A stretch of DNA of 64,000 nucleotides from Rhizobiales bacterium NRL2 (GTDB taxonomy: Bacteria; Pseudomonadota; Alphaproteobacteria; Minwuiales; Minwuiaceae), in contig CP016093.1 in NCBI GenBank assembly GCA_001664005.1, positions 1,991,001 through 2,055,000 on the forward strand, written 5' to 3'. Made by a program: the position numbers and the translations under genes. This document shows, piece by piece, positions 16,948 to 26,400 of the stretch; the stretch's first letter is position 1, and every line of letters begins with the position of its first letter. The notes under the pieces were generated by a model. The model did no database searches. It was not told where the DNA came from and was given only the letters and a program-made list of their open reading frames with translations.

Positions 16948-17411
16948 TGCAACTCCTGGGACATGGATTCTACTATCAGGACTGGTCCGTCGGCTGGAAG
17001 TTCAGGACGCTCACGCGCTCCATCACCGAAACCGACATCATGAACTTCGTCGGCGTCTCCGGCCTCACCGAGGAGCTGTTCACCAGCTACTGGTATCTTG
17101 AGGAGCATACCGATTTCGCCGGTCGTCTTTCGCCCGGCGCGCTGGTCTTCTCGCTTGCCGAGGGGCTGGTGATCCCGTCGACCATCGCGCGGACCGGTCT
17201 GGCCTTTCTCAACTGCGAGATCGACATCAAGGGGCCGTCCTTCGCCGGCGACACGATCCACGTCGAAGGCGAGGTCACCGAGATCAAACCGGCGAAGAAG
17301 GGCAACCGCGCCCTGGTTCGTACCGACAACAAGGTGATCAATCAGAAGGGCGACGTGGTGCTGACCTACAATCCGCTCAGGATGATGCGGGGCCGGCCCG
17401 AGGAGGACTGA
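16947..17411 (+). CDS. MaoC-like hotdog protein lacking the hydratase dyad
   Basis: The 154-residue product has a MaoC-type hotdog pattern: ITETDIMNFVGVSGLTEELF, then TDFAGRLSPGALVFSLAEGL. In active R-hydratases the first segment carries Asp-x4-His, but here those positions are hydrophobic or Thr. It may be a divergent dehydratase, a thioesterase or a non-catalytic partner. It is the last gene of the metY operon, overlapping the CoA-transferase stop by one base. The family call is good; the activity is uncertain. Confidence 0.8.
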   Translation: MQLLGHGFYYQDWSVGWKFRTLTRSITETDIMNFVGVSGLTEELFTSYWYLEEHTDFAGRLSPGALVFSLAEGLVIPSTIARTGLAFLNCEIDIKGPSFAGDTIHVEGEVTEIKPAKKGNRALVRTDNKVINQKGDVVLTYNPLRMMRGRPEED

Positions 17412-17458
17412 TCGTCCCCCGGAGCCTGGCGGCGAAAAGACGCCTTTACCGAAATTCT

Positions 17459-17477
17459 GAGATTGACAATCATTCTC
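17459..17477 (+). promoter_or_regulatory. Fur-box-like site overlapping a consensus -35 element
   Basis: The 19 bases match the classic Fur box at 15 positions (half-sites GAGATTGACA and ATCATTCTC). Within it, TTGACA at 17463-17468 is a perfect sigma-70 -35 hexamer, and GATGTT lies 17 bases downstream as a weak -10. No annotated gene follows on the plus strand before the next hairpins, so the target appears to be a short transcript. Confidence 0.6.
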
Positions 17478-17494
17478 AATAAGGCGATGTTGAT

Positions 17495-17666
17495 CGGGCC
17501 TTGGCATGGCACTGACCGTCGTCCTGCGATCCCCAACACCCCAAGGGGCGGCGGTCCTCCCAAGCGGCCGGCATGAAGGTTCTCGCGAACCGGCGTGCCG
17601 GCCGCTCCTTCTTCCGCAGGGGCCGCCACACAACGAAAAAGGGCCCGCCTTTCGGACGGGCCCTTT
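17495..17666 (+). ncRNA. Candidate iron-regulated small RNA
   Basis: Transcription from the Fur-box promoter would give about 170 bases ending in hairpins. GCGGCCGGCA at 17564-17573 pairs perfectly with TGCCGGCCGC at 17596-17605, with an inner GGTTC/GAACC stem. A further stem at 17641-17663 follows. The only short frame with a nearby ATG (17486, 29 codons) resembles nothing I know. An sRNA is inferred from the promoter and structures; its ends are estimates. Confidence 0.3.
17636..17666 (-). terminator. Bidirectional terminator after mlaA
   Basis: GGGCCCG (17641-17647) pairs with CGGGCCC (17657-17663), flanked by AAA/TTT. On the minus strand it is followed by five T, about 35 bases after the mlaA stop. 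On the plus strand it would end any transcript from the Fur-box region. Confidence 0.75.
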
Positions 17667-17698
17667 CGCGTCGGGCCCAGGCCCGATAGCTGTTGGGA

Positions 17699-18460
17699 TC
17701 AGTTGTTCTGGGCGCGGGGAAAGCTGACTTCGACGCTCTTCTCCAGCTCCAGATCCCGGTAGAGATCGTCCAGCGGCGGCGGTGCGCCGTTGCGGATCGC
17801 GTTCTCGCGGTTCTGGTAGTAGAGCGTGCGCACGGAGGCGTAGAGGTCGATCGCCGTATCCTCCAGCACCTCGAACTCCTCGATCACCTCGGAGCGCTTG
17901 TCGACCATGGCGGTGCCGGTGCGCGCGGCCGTGGGCACGAAGCCGAAGACGAGATTGAAGGGATCGGTCACCGAATCGACGACGAATCCCACCGTGTCGC
18001 GGCCCGTCGAGGGGCCGAAGACGGGCAGCATGATGTAGGCGCCGCTTTCGTAGCCCCAGACCGCCAGCGTCTGGCCGAAGTCTTCCTTGCGGCGGTGGAA
18101 ATTGCCGGCCGTGGTGACGTCGAACAGGCCGCCGATGCCGACGGTGGAGTTGATCATGAAACGCATGAAGGTGTTCCACGCCGCTTCGCCGTCACCCTGG
18201 AGGATGTTGTTGATCAGCGTGCGCGGTTCCGTGAGGTTTTCCAAGGCGTTGGAGACGCCCAGGCGCAGCGGCTCCGGCGCCACGGTGCGATAGCCGCGGG
18301 CGACGGGCCGCATCACGGCACGGTCGAGGCCCATGTTGAAGTCGAAGATTTCGCGGTTGGTCTGCTCGTAGGGATCGGCGGGTGCATCGGCTGCTGCTGC
18401 AGCCGACGTCAACATCATCCCGCCCAAGGCCAGGGCGGCCAGGTTCCTGCTGATCCCCAT
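17699..18460 (-). CDS. mlaA: MlaA (VacJ) family outer-membrane lipid-asymmetry protein
   Basis: MlaA removes phospholipids from the outer leaflet of the outer membrane and passes them to the Mla pathway. The 253 residues contain the family segments YEQTNREIFDFN, FMRFMINSTVGIGGLFD and EDFGQTLAVWGYESG. A signal peptide is clear (hydrophobic core then SAAAAADA), but there is no cysteine lipobox, so this homologue does not look like a lipoprotein. No other mla genes lie nearby. The gene is divergent from the SDR gene and ends at a terminator. Confidence 0.92.
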   Translation of the reverse strand: MGISRNLAALALGGMMLTSAAAAADAPADPYEQTNREIFDFNMGLDRAVMRPVARGYRTVAPEPLRLGVSNALENLTEPRTLINNILQGDGEAAWNTFMRFMINSTVGIGGLFDVTTAGNFHRRKEDFGQTLAVWGYESGAYIMLPVFGPSTGRDTVGFVVDSVTDPFNLVFGFVPTAARTGTAMVDKRSEVIEEFEVLEDTAIDLYASVRTLYYQNRENAIRNGAPPPLDDLYRDLELEKSVEVSFPRAQNN

Positions 18461-18612
18461 CTCAGAACTCCTTGCCCGAATGCCGATCGAAATTGCCGCG
18501 TATTCGCGATCTTTACAACAGAAGCCTTGCCAAAGTGTGATCGCGGCCTGTTCGCGGCTGCGATTGTGACTTATGCATTGTGGCGGGATGGAGAACGCGG
18601 GGAGGCATCATC

Positions 18613-19506
18613 ATGTCCTACAGGTCGATATATCGGCCTGGCCTGTTCGAGGGCCGGGCCGTCATCGTGACCGGAGGCGGGTCCGGTATCGGGCGCTGCA
18701 CCGCCCATGAGCTCGCGTCGCTGGGTGCGGCGGTGGCGCTGGTTGGCCGGCGCCTCGAGCGCCTCGAGGCCGTGGCTCAGGAGATCGAGGAGGATGGCGG
18801 CCGGGCCATCTGCCACGCTTGCGATCTGCGCGACGAGGAAGCGGTCCGGGCGATGGTGGCCGACGTCATCGAGCGGCTGGGTCGGGTCGACGGGCTGGTG
18901 AACAATGCCGGCGGGCAGTTCACGTCGCCAGCCGAGAACATGAGCCAGAAGGGCTTCGAGACGGTGATTCGCAACAATCTCGTCTCGGGATTCGTGGTCG
19001 CTCGGGAGTGCTTCACCCAGTGGATGAAGGCGAACGGCGGTTCCGTCGTGAACATCGTCGCCGATCCGATCGGCGGCATGCCGGCCATGGTGCACTCGGC
19101 CGGCGCGCGGGCCGGCATGATGTCGGTGACCGAGACCCTGGCGGTCGAATGGGCCAATCACGGCGTCCGCGTGAACTCGGTCGCGCCGGGCTATATCGCG
19201 TCCTCGGGGATGAACGCCTACACGCCCGAGATGCAGGCGAAGTTCACCGAAGGGCTCAAGAAGATGCCCTTCAAGCGCATGGGCACGGAATCCGAGGTCT
19301 CCTCGGTGATCACATTCCTGCTGTCGGAGGGGGCGTCCTACGTCTCCGGCGCCTGCTACTACGTGCACGGGGCCAGCCAGTCGATCCGGCAGGACTGGGA
19401 CATACCCGACCATACCAGGGCGAAACCCTATCAGGGCTTTCATCGCTATAATGGCCCGGTCGCGTTCTGGGGCGACTATGGCGGCAATGGACAGGGGGAG
19501 GACTGA
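18613..19506 (+). CDS. SDR-family oxidoreductase, peroxisomal enoyl-CoA-reductase-like
   Basis: The 297-residue protein binds NAD(P) through TGGGSGIGR and has NNAG. The usual Y-x3-K is replaced by H-S-A-G-A-R in the same place (MVHSAGARAGM). The same His/Arg pattern is familiar from trans-2-enoyl-CoA reductase (PECR)-type SDRs, so an acyl-CoA or dienoyl-CoA substrate is plausible. The ATG at 18613 is chosen because GGAGG lies seven bases before it. The gene precedes an LLM oxidoreductase by three bases. Confidence 0.88.
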   Translation: MSYRSIYRPGLFEGRAVIVTGGGSGIGRCTAHELASLGAAVALVGRRLERLEAVAQEIEEDGGRAICHACDLRDEEAVRAMVADVIERLGRVDGLVNNAGGQFTSPAENMSQKGFETVIRNNLVSGFVVARECFTQWMKANGGSVVNIVADPIGGMPAMVHSAGARAGMMSVTETLAVEWANHGVRVNSVAPGYIASSGMNAYTPEMQAKFTEGLKKMPFKRMGTESEVSSVITFLLSEGASYVSGACYYVHGASQSIRQDWDIPDHTRAKPYQGFHRYNGPVAFWGDYGGNGQGED

Positions 19507-19509
19507 GGC

Positions 19510-20745
19510 ATGAAGTTCGGCATCTTCTACGAGCACCAGATCCCGCGGCCCTGGGACCAGCGGAGCGAGCACCGCATCCTCAACGAATCGCTGGAGCAGA
19601 TCGAACTGGCCGACCGGCTGGGCTTCGATGCCGCCTGGGTGGTCGAGCATCACTTCCTGGAGGAGTACTCGCACTCTTCGGCGCCCGAGGTCTTCCTCGG
19701 TGCGGCCAGCCAGCGCACCAAGAACATCCGCCTGGGCCACGGCATCGTCCAGATCACCACCAATCAGCCGCATCGCGTGGCCGAGAAGGTGGGCACGCTG
19801 GACCTGCTGTCGAACGGCCGTGTCGAGCTGGGCTTCGGCGAGGGCGCAGGCCCGGCGGAACTGCACCCCTTCGGCGTCAAGGTCCGCACCAAGCGGGAGC
19901 GCTGGGAAGAGGCGGTCCAGGCCATCGTGCCCATGTTCACGAAGACGGACTGGGAATTCCACGGCGAGCATTTCGATTTCCCCGCCCGCAACGTGGTGCC
20001 GAAGCCGCTGCAGAAACCGCATCCGCCGCTCTGGGTCGCCTGCTCCAACATCAAGACCATCGCCAAGGCCGGCGAGTGGGGCATGGGCGCGCTGGGCTTC
20101 AGCTTCATCTCGGCGGAGGCCGCGCGGGCCTGGGTGCATCGCTACTACAACTGTCTGCTGCGCCGCCGCCAGCCGCTGACCGACTATCCGCTCAACCCGA
20201 ACATCGCCATCGCCAACGGCTTCTTCTGCGCCGAGACCGACGAGGAGGCCATCGAGAAGGCGTCGGGCTGGACCTTCTTCATCTTCGCGCTGTCCTATTA
20301 CGGCCGGAAGGGCGTCGACGCGCCGGGCAAGAGCGACCTCTGGGCCGCCTACCAGGACTGGCGCCATTCCGAGAAGGCGCAGAAGGCCGTCGAAACGGCG
20401 CTGATCGGCAGCCCGGAAACGCTCCGGAAGAAGCTGCGCATGTTCGCCGACGCCCATGTCGACCAGTGCATTCTGGTGGCCCAGGCCGGCCGCACCAGCC
20501 ACGAGGATATCTGCAAGAGCTACCGCCTGTTCGCGGAGGAAGTCATGCCGGAGTTCCATGGCGAGGAAGCCGCGCATCAGGCCTGGAAGCGGAGCGTCCT
20601 CGACGGCGAGACGGTGCTCGAGGAGCTGGATACCGAGGATTTCGACCTCTACAGCCACCAGAACGAGGACATCGTCCGCCTGACGCCTGAAGAGCTCAAG
20701 GCGATGATGGCGGAGAAGGAAAAGCAGGCCGCCCCGGGGGACTGA
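19510..20745 (+). CDS. LLM-class flavin-dependent oxidoreductase
   Basis: The 411-residue product is a luciferase-like TIM-barrel monooxygenase. It starts MKFGIFYEHQIPRPW, has WVVEHHFLEEY, and GRVELGFGEGAGPAEL near the flavin site. Such enzymes use reduced FMN and oxygen to oxidise ketones, terpenoids, sulfonates and similar substrates; none can be chosen from sequence. It is co-transcribed with the SDR gene and converges with an epoxide hydrolase. A flavin reductase is not in the window. Confidence 0.92.
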   Translation: MKFGIFYEHQIPRPWDQRSEHRILNESLEQIELADRLGFDAAWVVEHHFLEEYSHSSAPEVFLGAASQRTKNIRLGHGIVQITTNQPHRVAEKVGTLDLLSNGRVELGFGEGAGPAELHPFGVKVRTKRERWEEAVQAIVPMFTKTDWEFHGEHFDFPARNVVPKPLQKPHPPLWVACSNIKTIAKAGEWGMGALGFSFISAEAARAWVHRYYNCLLRRRQPLTDYPLNPNIAIANGFFCAETDEEAIEKASGWTFFIFALSYYGRKGVDAPGKSDLWAAYQDWRHSEKAQKAVETALIGSPETLRKKLRMFADAHVDQCILVAQAGRTSHEDICKSYRLFAEEVMPEFHGEEAAHQAWKRSVLDGETVLEELDTEDFDLYSHQNEDIVRLTPEELKAMMAEKEKQAAPGD

Positions 20746-20759
20746 CACTCCGCAGGTGA

Positions 20760-21914
20760 CTAGCCGTCCGCCTCCACCAGCCGGCGGAAGGCGCGGATGT
20801 CGTCGACGAACAGCGCCGGCTCCTCCATGGCGGCGAAATGGCCGCCGGCCGGCATGTCGGTCCAGTGCACGACGTTGGCGACCCGCTCGACCCACTGGCG
20901 CGGCGGGGTGGCGAAGATGTCGCCCGGGAAGTGCGCGACGCCGGTCGGCACCTCGATCCGCCGTCCCTCCGGCGCGATGAAATTGTCGCTTTCGATGATC
21001 GAGCGGTACATCCAGGCCGACGTGTTGATCGTCGCCGTGAACCAGTAGAGGGCGATGTTGGCCAGCAGGCGGTCCTTGGAGAATCGGCTCTCGATGTCGC
21101 CGCCCGTATCGCCCCAGCGGTGGAACTTCTCGGCGATCCAGGCCGCCAGACCCGCCGGCGAGTCGGTCAGCCCGTAGGCCAGGGTCTGGGACTTCGTCGA
21201 CTGGATCGCCTGATAGGCGGTTTCGGTCGCCATCAGTTGCTTGCGCCGCCCCGCCCAGGCTTTCTCCTCGGCGTCATAGGGGCGGCTGTCGTCCCGCGCC
21301 GGGCGCAGGATCCACATGTTCTGATGGATGGCCTTGCAGACATCGGCGTGGTTCAGGCCGAGCCAGGAGGTCACCAGGCAGCCCCAGTCGCCGCCCTGCG
21401 CGATGAAGCCCTGATAGCCCAGGACGTCGACCATCAGCCCGCGCCAGAGCCGCGCCGTCTCGCGGCAGTCGATCGCCTTCGGCGGCGCGCCCGAGAAGCC
21501 GTAACCCGGCAGGCTGGGGACGATCACATCGAAGCCGTCCTCCGCATCGCCGCCGAAGCGTTCGGGATGGGCCAGCGGCTCGATCACTTCCAGGAACTCG
21601 ACGATCGAGCCCGGCCAGCCATGGGTCAGGATCAGCGGCGTCGGACTGGCGCCCGAGCCCTTCTCCAGGATGAAATGGATGTCGAGGCCATCGACATCTG
21701 CGGTGAAGTTGTCGAAGCCGTTGATCCGGGTCTCGACCGCGCGCCAGTCGAAGGCGTCGCGCCAGTGGGCGCAGAGCTCCCGGACATAGGCCATGTTCGC
21801 GCCGTAATCCCAGCGCGCGTCCGCCGGTTCCTCCCTGGGCCAGCGTGTCGCGTCCAGCCGTGCGTTCAGATCGGCGATCTCCGCATCGCCGACATGGACT
21901 TCGAAGGCTTTCAT
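20760..21914 (-). CDS. Epoxide hydrolase, EHN-domain type
   Basis: This 384-residue protein has the N-terminal epoxide-hydrolase (EHN) lid region (RWDYGANMAYVRELCAHW) and an alpha/beta-hydrolase core with oxyanion HGWPGS, nucleophile Asp in QGGDWGC, and the C-terminal His in AGGHFAAMEEP. It would open an epoxide to a diol. A second copy lies at 48490-49662 and shares LAHPERFGGDAEDGF exactly. The ATG at 21914 follows GGGGAG; an upstream frame extension is not needed. It converges with the LLM gene. Confidence 0.92.
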   Translation of the reverse strand: MKAFEVHVGDAEIADLNARLDATRWPREEPADARWDYGANMAYVRELCAHWRDAFDWRAVETRINGFDNFTADVDGLDIHFILEKGSGASPTPLILTHGWPGSIVEFLEVIEPLAHPERFGGDAEDGFDVIVPSLPGYGFSGAPPKAIDCRETARLWRGLMVDVLGYQGFIAQGGDWGCLVTSWLGLNHADVCKAIHQNMWILRPARDDSRPYDAEEKAWAGRRKQLMATETAYQAIQSTKSQTLAYGLTDSPAGLAAWIAEKFHRWGDTGGDIESRFSKDRLLANIALYWFTATINTSAWMYRSIIESDNFIAPEGRRIEVPTGVAHFPGDIFATPPRQWVERVANVVHWTDMPAGGHFAAMEEPALFVDDIRAFRRLVEADG

Positions 21915-21981
21915 TCTGCTTCTCCCCACAGTCGTACAATGCAGTTCGCTATCCGGGCCCGCCTGCATGCGCCGGTATCCT

Positions 21982-22326
21982 TCAGTGTCCGGCCCGAAAC
22001 CGCCTGATGGCCCGAAGCATCACGAAGATCAAGAGCACCGCGAAACAGACGATGGGCCAGACCGTGCCCAGTCCGATCAGGACCTGCTTCCCGTCGCCAC
22101 AGAGGATCGCGCTCGACCGGACCGCACAGGTTTCCGACAAATCCAGCATCTCCAGGCCCGGCGCCGCGAGGACGGCGGCCAGTGTTACGGTTGCGAAGAC
22201 GATGAACCTGCCGCCATACAGAAGGGCGACCTGGATCAGGGCCAGCACGTTGTAGCTGATGAAGAAGGCGCCGAGGAGCATGAGGTCGAAGGCCCCGAAC
22301 TTCAGACTGCTCTGTGCTTCTTCCAT
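21982..22326 (-). CDS. Small integral membrane protein of unknown function
   Basis: The 114-residue protein has three hydrophobic segments (about residues 13-33, 39-57 and 83-103) and a short loop with two cysteines (TCAVRSSAILCGDG) that could form a disulfide. The tail is basic (RAIRRFRAGH), suggesting a cytoplasmic C-terminus. I recognise no family. It lies 68 bases upstream of the epoxide hydrolase, in the same direction, and is divergent from an enoyl-CoA hydratase. Confidence 0.6.
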   Translation of the reverse strand: MEEAQSSLKFGAFDLMLLGAFFISYNVLALIQVALLYGGRFIVFATVTLAAVLAAPGLEMLDLSETCAVRSSAILCGDGKQVLIGLGTVWPIVCFAVLLIFVMLRAIRRFRAGH

Positions 22327-22376
22327 CCGCCGGGGCTCTCCGCCATCATGGGCCGAACGACCACAGGGAGGATGAT

Positions 22377-23216
22377 ATGGCGTTCGCGGAAATTCTCTAC
22401 CAAAAGGACGGCCCGGTCCTGACCGTCACGCTCAACCGGCCGGATGCGCTGAACGCCTGGACCCGGCAGATGGAAGCCGAGGTCCGCGAGGCCATGATGG
22501 AGGCGTCGAAGGACGACGGCGTGCGCGCCATCGTGCTGACCGGCGCCGGACGCGGTTTCTGCGCCGGGGCGGACATGAACCTGCTGGGCGACATCCAGGA
22601 CGAGAGTTCGGCAATGCGGGGACGGCTGCAGAGCGTTTCGGCGGTCGACAACGCCATTCCCGGCGGCCTGAACCCGGGGCGCGACTATTCCATGCGCTAC
22701 GCCTATTTCCCGACCGTGCCGAAGCCGATCCTGGCGGCGGTCAACGGGCCCTGCGCGGGACTGGGCATGATCATGGCCCTCTACTGCGACATGCGCTTCG
22801 CCGCCCGGTCGGCCGTCTTCACCACCGCCTTTTCCCGCCGCGGCCTGATTGCCGAGCATGGGATCTCCTGGATGCTGCCGGCGCTTGTCGGCCATGCCAA
22901 TGCGCTCGACCTGCTGCTGTCGGCGCGCAAGGTGACGTCGGAGGAGGCACGGCAGATGGGGCTGGTGAACCGGGTCATCGACGACGAGCGTTTCGTCGAC
23001 GAGACCCGCGCCTACGCCGAGGAACTGGCGACCATGGTCTCGCCGCGTTCCATCCGCGTGATGAAACAGCAGGTCTACCAGGCCCTGCATCAGTCGCTGG
23101 AGAGCGCGATCCTGACGGCGAATTCCGAAATGCCGGCGAGTTTCGATTCGGCCGACTTCAAGGAAGGCGTCGCGCACTTCGTGGAGAAGCGCGCGCCCAA
23201 TTTTCCCGGGCGCTAG
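22377..23216 (+). CDS. Enoyl-CoA hydratase/isomerase family protein
   Basis: The 279-residue crotonase-fold protein has the oxyanion motif GAGRGFCAGADMNLL and GPCAGLGMIMAL. IAEHGISW places a glutamate where hydratases keep a catalytic acid. It would hydrate or isomerise an enoyl-CoA in beta-oxidation-like metabolism. The ATG at 22377 follows GGGAGG. It is not tightly linked to other acyl-CoA genes and precedes the large RTX gene by 199 bases. Confidence 0.92.
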   Translation: MAFAEILYQKDGPVLTVTLNRPDALNAWTRQMEAEVREAMMEASKDDGVRAIVLTGAGRGFCAGADMNLLGDIQDESSAMRGRLQSVSAVDNAIPGGLNPGRDYSMRYAYFPTVPKPILAAVNGPCAGLGMIMALYCDMRFAARSAVFTTAFSRRGLIAEHGISWMLPALVGHANALDLLLSARKVTSEEARQMGLVNRVIDDERFVDETRAYAEELATMVSPRSIRVMKQQVYQALHQSLESAILTANSEMPASFDSADFKEGVAHFVEKRAPNFPGR

Positions 23217-23281
23217 GGCCGGCTGAAATCGCGCCGGAAACCCGCGAAAATGTGATGCGTGCTGCTGCGTCGGGGTGATGT

Positions 23282-23287
23282 TATAGT
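23282..23287 (+). promoter_or_regulatory. Possible -10 element of the RTX gene
   Basis: TATAGT, four matches to the -10 consensus, lies about 130 bases before the RTX start, in the 199-base gap. No good -35 element is seen 16-18 bases upstream, so support is weak. Confidence 0.25.
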
Positions 23288-23415
23288 GAAGTTCGCACGT
23301 TGGATGAGCCGGCGTGTCATCTATCCTCGGGTGTGCGTATGAGGGGGATGGACTCGGTTGCGGACCTCAGGGGCCGGCCGCCGGGTCATCCGTTGCGCAG
23401 AGGCGGAGCGGTGTC

Positions 23416-26400
23416 ATGACGAGACAATTCCACAGGACGACCTTCGGCGAGGAAGCCCCCCAGGGACAGTTCGCCGAGGTGCTCAACGCGGCGGGCCAGA
23501 ATGCGCTGGTGATCGATCACGGCGCGCTGCTGCTCACCGCCGACTTCGTGCGCGCCGGTTCCGACCTGATCCTTCAGGGCAAGGACGGCACGAAGATCCT
23601 GATTGTCGACTTTTTCGGCACAGAGACGCCGCCCGACCTCTACACGCTCAACGGCGCGCAGATCGCCGGCCACCTGGCCGAGCTGCTTGCCGGGCCCAGG
23701 GCGGGCGGTCTGGCGCAGCTCGGCGCCGGTCTCGGCAATCCCATCGGCGTGGTGGAAGCGGTCGATGGCGTGGTCGTCGCCACCCGCACCGATGGCAGCC
23801 GCGTCGAGCTGTCCGCAGGCGATCCGGTCTATCAGGACGACGTGATCGAGACTGCCGCGGGCGGCGCCTGTGGCCTGCGTTTCAATGACGACACCACCTT
23901 CTCGATCGGCCAGGACGCCCGCATGGTCATCGACGACTTCGTCTATGACCCCAGCGCCGGAACCGGCAGCGCGGTGATGAACGTGCTGCAGGGCTCCTTC
24001 TCGTTCGTCTCCGGCCAGGTTGCCCAGAGCGGCGACGATGCCCTGCAGGTCAAGACGCCGGTGCTGACCATCGGTATCCGCGGCACCTACGTGACTGGCC
24101 AGGGCGCGCAGGAGGGCGAGGAATCGGAAGTCGTCAATCTGCCCGACGACAACGGTCAGACGGGCTCCGTCTTCGTCTCCAACCAGGCCAGCAGCGTGCT
24201 GCTCACCCAGGCCTATGAAGGAACCTCGACCAGCAGCCAGTTCCAGTCGCTCAGCGTTCCGCGCATCTACAGTCCGCAGGAAGTCAATCAGAAGTACGGC
24301 AACGCGCTCGACTTCCTGCCCCCGACATCGGGTGTGCAGCGCGGCCAGCAGGATGACGACGGCGGCGACGACGACCGCGAAGACGGCGGCGCGCCGGATG
24401 GCGGCGGCGGCGGCGACGCCAAGCTCAACGTCAGCGGCGCCGACGAGGCCGCGGGCGACGAGGAGAGCGGCGACGGCGAGGAATTCGAGAACCTGGTCCA
24501 GAACGCCAACAAGGCCACGACAGGCAGTGGTAGCGGCACCAAGGCCAGCACGGCGCCTCCGCCGCCGCCTCCGGACGACAATGACGACGAGGAGGTCGTC
24601 GCCGGGAACAACAACAATGTTGGCACCGCCGGCAACGACACGCTGACCGGCACCCCGGGCAACGACAACATCGACGCGCTCGACGGCAACGACACGGTCG
24701 ATTCCCAAGCCGGCAATGACACCGTGCAGGGCGGCAACGGCAATGACAACCTGACGGGCGGCGACGGCAACGATCAGATCGAGGGCAGCGCCGGCAATGA
24801 CACCATCTTTGGCGGCTCAGGCAATGACGTGATCAACGCCGGCGACGGCGACGACACCTTCGACGGCGGACCCGGCGACGACACCATCGACGGCGGCGCC
24901 GGCAGCGATACGGCGTCCTTCACCTATGGTGGCGGCACCGGCGCGGTCGTCAATCTGGCCGACGGGACGGCGACCGACGAGTTCGGCGACAGCGACTCGC
25001 TGACCGGTGTGGAGAATGTCGAGGGTTCCGCCTTCAACGATTCCATCACCGGCAGCGCTGTTGGCAACGTCCTCGCCGGCGGCGGCGGCAACGACGTGAT
25101 CAACGGCGCCGGCGGTGACGACACGCTCCGGGGCGGGGCGGGCGTCGATACACTGAACGGCGGCATTGGCACGGACATCGCCGACTATTCCCAGGCCGCG
25201 GGCGCAGCCATTGTCGACCTCGGCGCCGGGACTGCCAGCAATGACGGCGATGGCGGCTCCGACTCGCTGGTCGATGTCGAGAACGTCGTCGGTTCCGGCT
25301 TCGACGATGCGATCACCGGTGACGGGGGCGCCAACGTGCTGAACGGCGGCGCGGGCGACGACACGCTTGTCGGCGGCGCGGGCGCGGATTCCATGGATGG
25401 CGGCGACGGCACCGACCTCGTGGAATATTCCGGCGAGGCCCAGGGCGTCGCGGTCGACCTGACCGCCGGGACGGCGACCGACGGCGGCGGCGCGACCGAC
25501 GCGCTGACCGGCATCGAGAATGCCACCGGCACGGCCTTCGGCGACAGCCTGCGCGGCGATGCCGAGGCCAACGTACTCAGCGGCGGGGCCGGCAACGACA
25601 CCCTCAATGGCGAGGGTGGTGCCGACACGCTGATCGGCGGCGACGGCGACGACCTCTATCAGATCGGCGATGTCAGCGGCGCCGGTGAGCGCGGCGGCGT
25701 CGAAGGCGGCGAGAGTCTCGACTTCGGCACGCTCGCGGTGCAGAGCGCAACGGTCGACGACGATATCTTTCTGGAAGGCACCTTCCTTTCGGTGGGTATT
25801 TCCGGCGGCGGCTCCTTCGGCACCGCGAGTTCTGCGCCGGCCGGCTTCCATCCGGTCTTCAATGGCAACGGCATCGGCATGAACGTCGACGACGACGGCT
25901 TCGACATCGGCAACGATCCGCTGACGGGCGACTTCTTCCTGCCGGGCACGCCGGAGGAAAGCTTCACCATCGGCATCGATATCGGCGGGAACGAGTCAAA
26001 CTTTTCGAATGCTGAGCGGGTCGGCACGTTCCAGGTCAACCAGAATGTCTCTGTCGCCGACCTGAGTTCCGGCACCACCCTTTCGGCACGCTGGACCGGC
26101 ACGACCTCGGACGGCCAGGTCGAGGTGCAGCAGGTCGTCTCGTTCACCGAGAACGACAAGTTCTTCCGCAACACGGTGACGCTGACCAATGTCGGCAACA
26201 CGGTGATCGACAACGTCCGCTACATGCGCAGCTTCGATCCCGATCAGGACGCTGATCTCAACAGCAGCTTCACCACGGTGAACGATATCGTCAATCAGCC
26301 GGGCGATGGCGGGAACGACAACCTGGCCATCGTCAGCGCCACCGGTCAGATCAGCGACGTGCCGATCTTTTTCCTGGCCGACGATGCGCGTGCCCGGGTC

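Noticed and set aside
17506-17727. 73-codon plus-strand frame downstream of the Fur box
   Set aside because: It runs through a hairpin and a terminator into mlaA, is Pro/Arg-rich, and has no ribosome-binding site; a small RNA is a better explanation.
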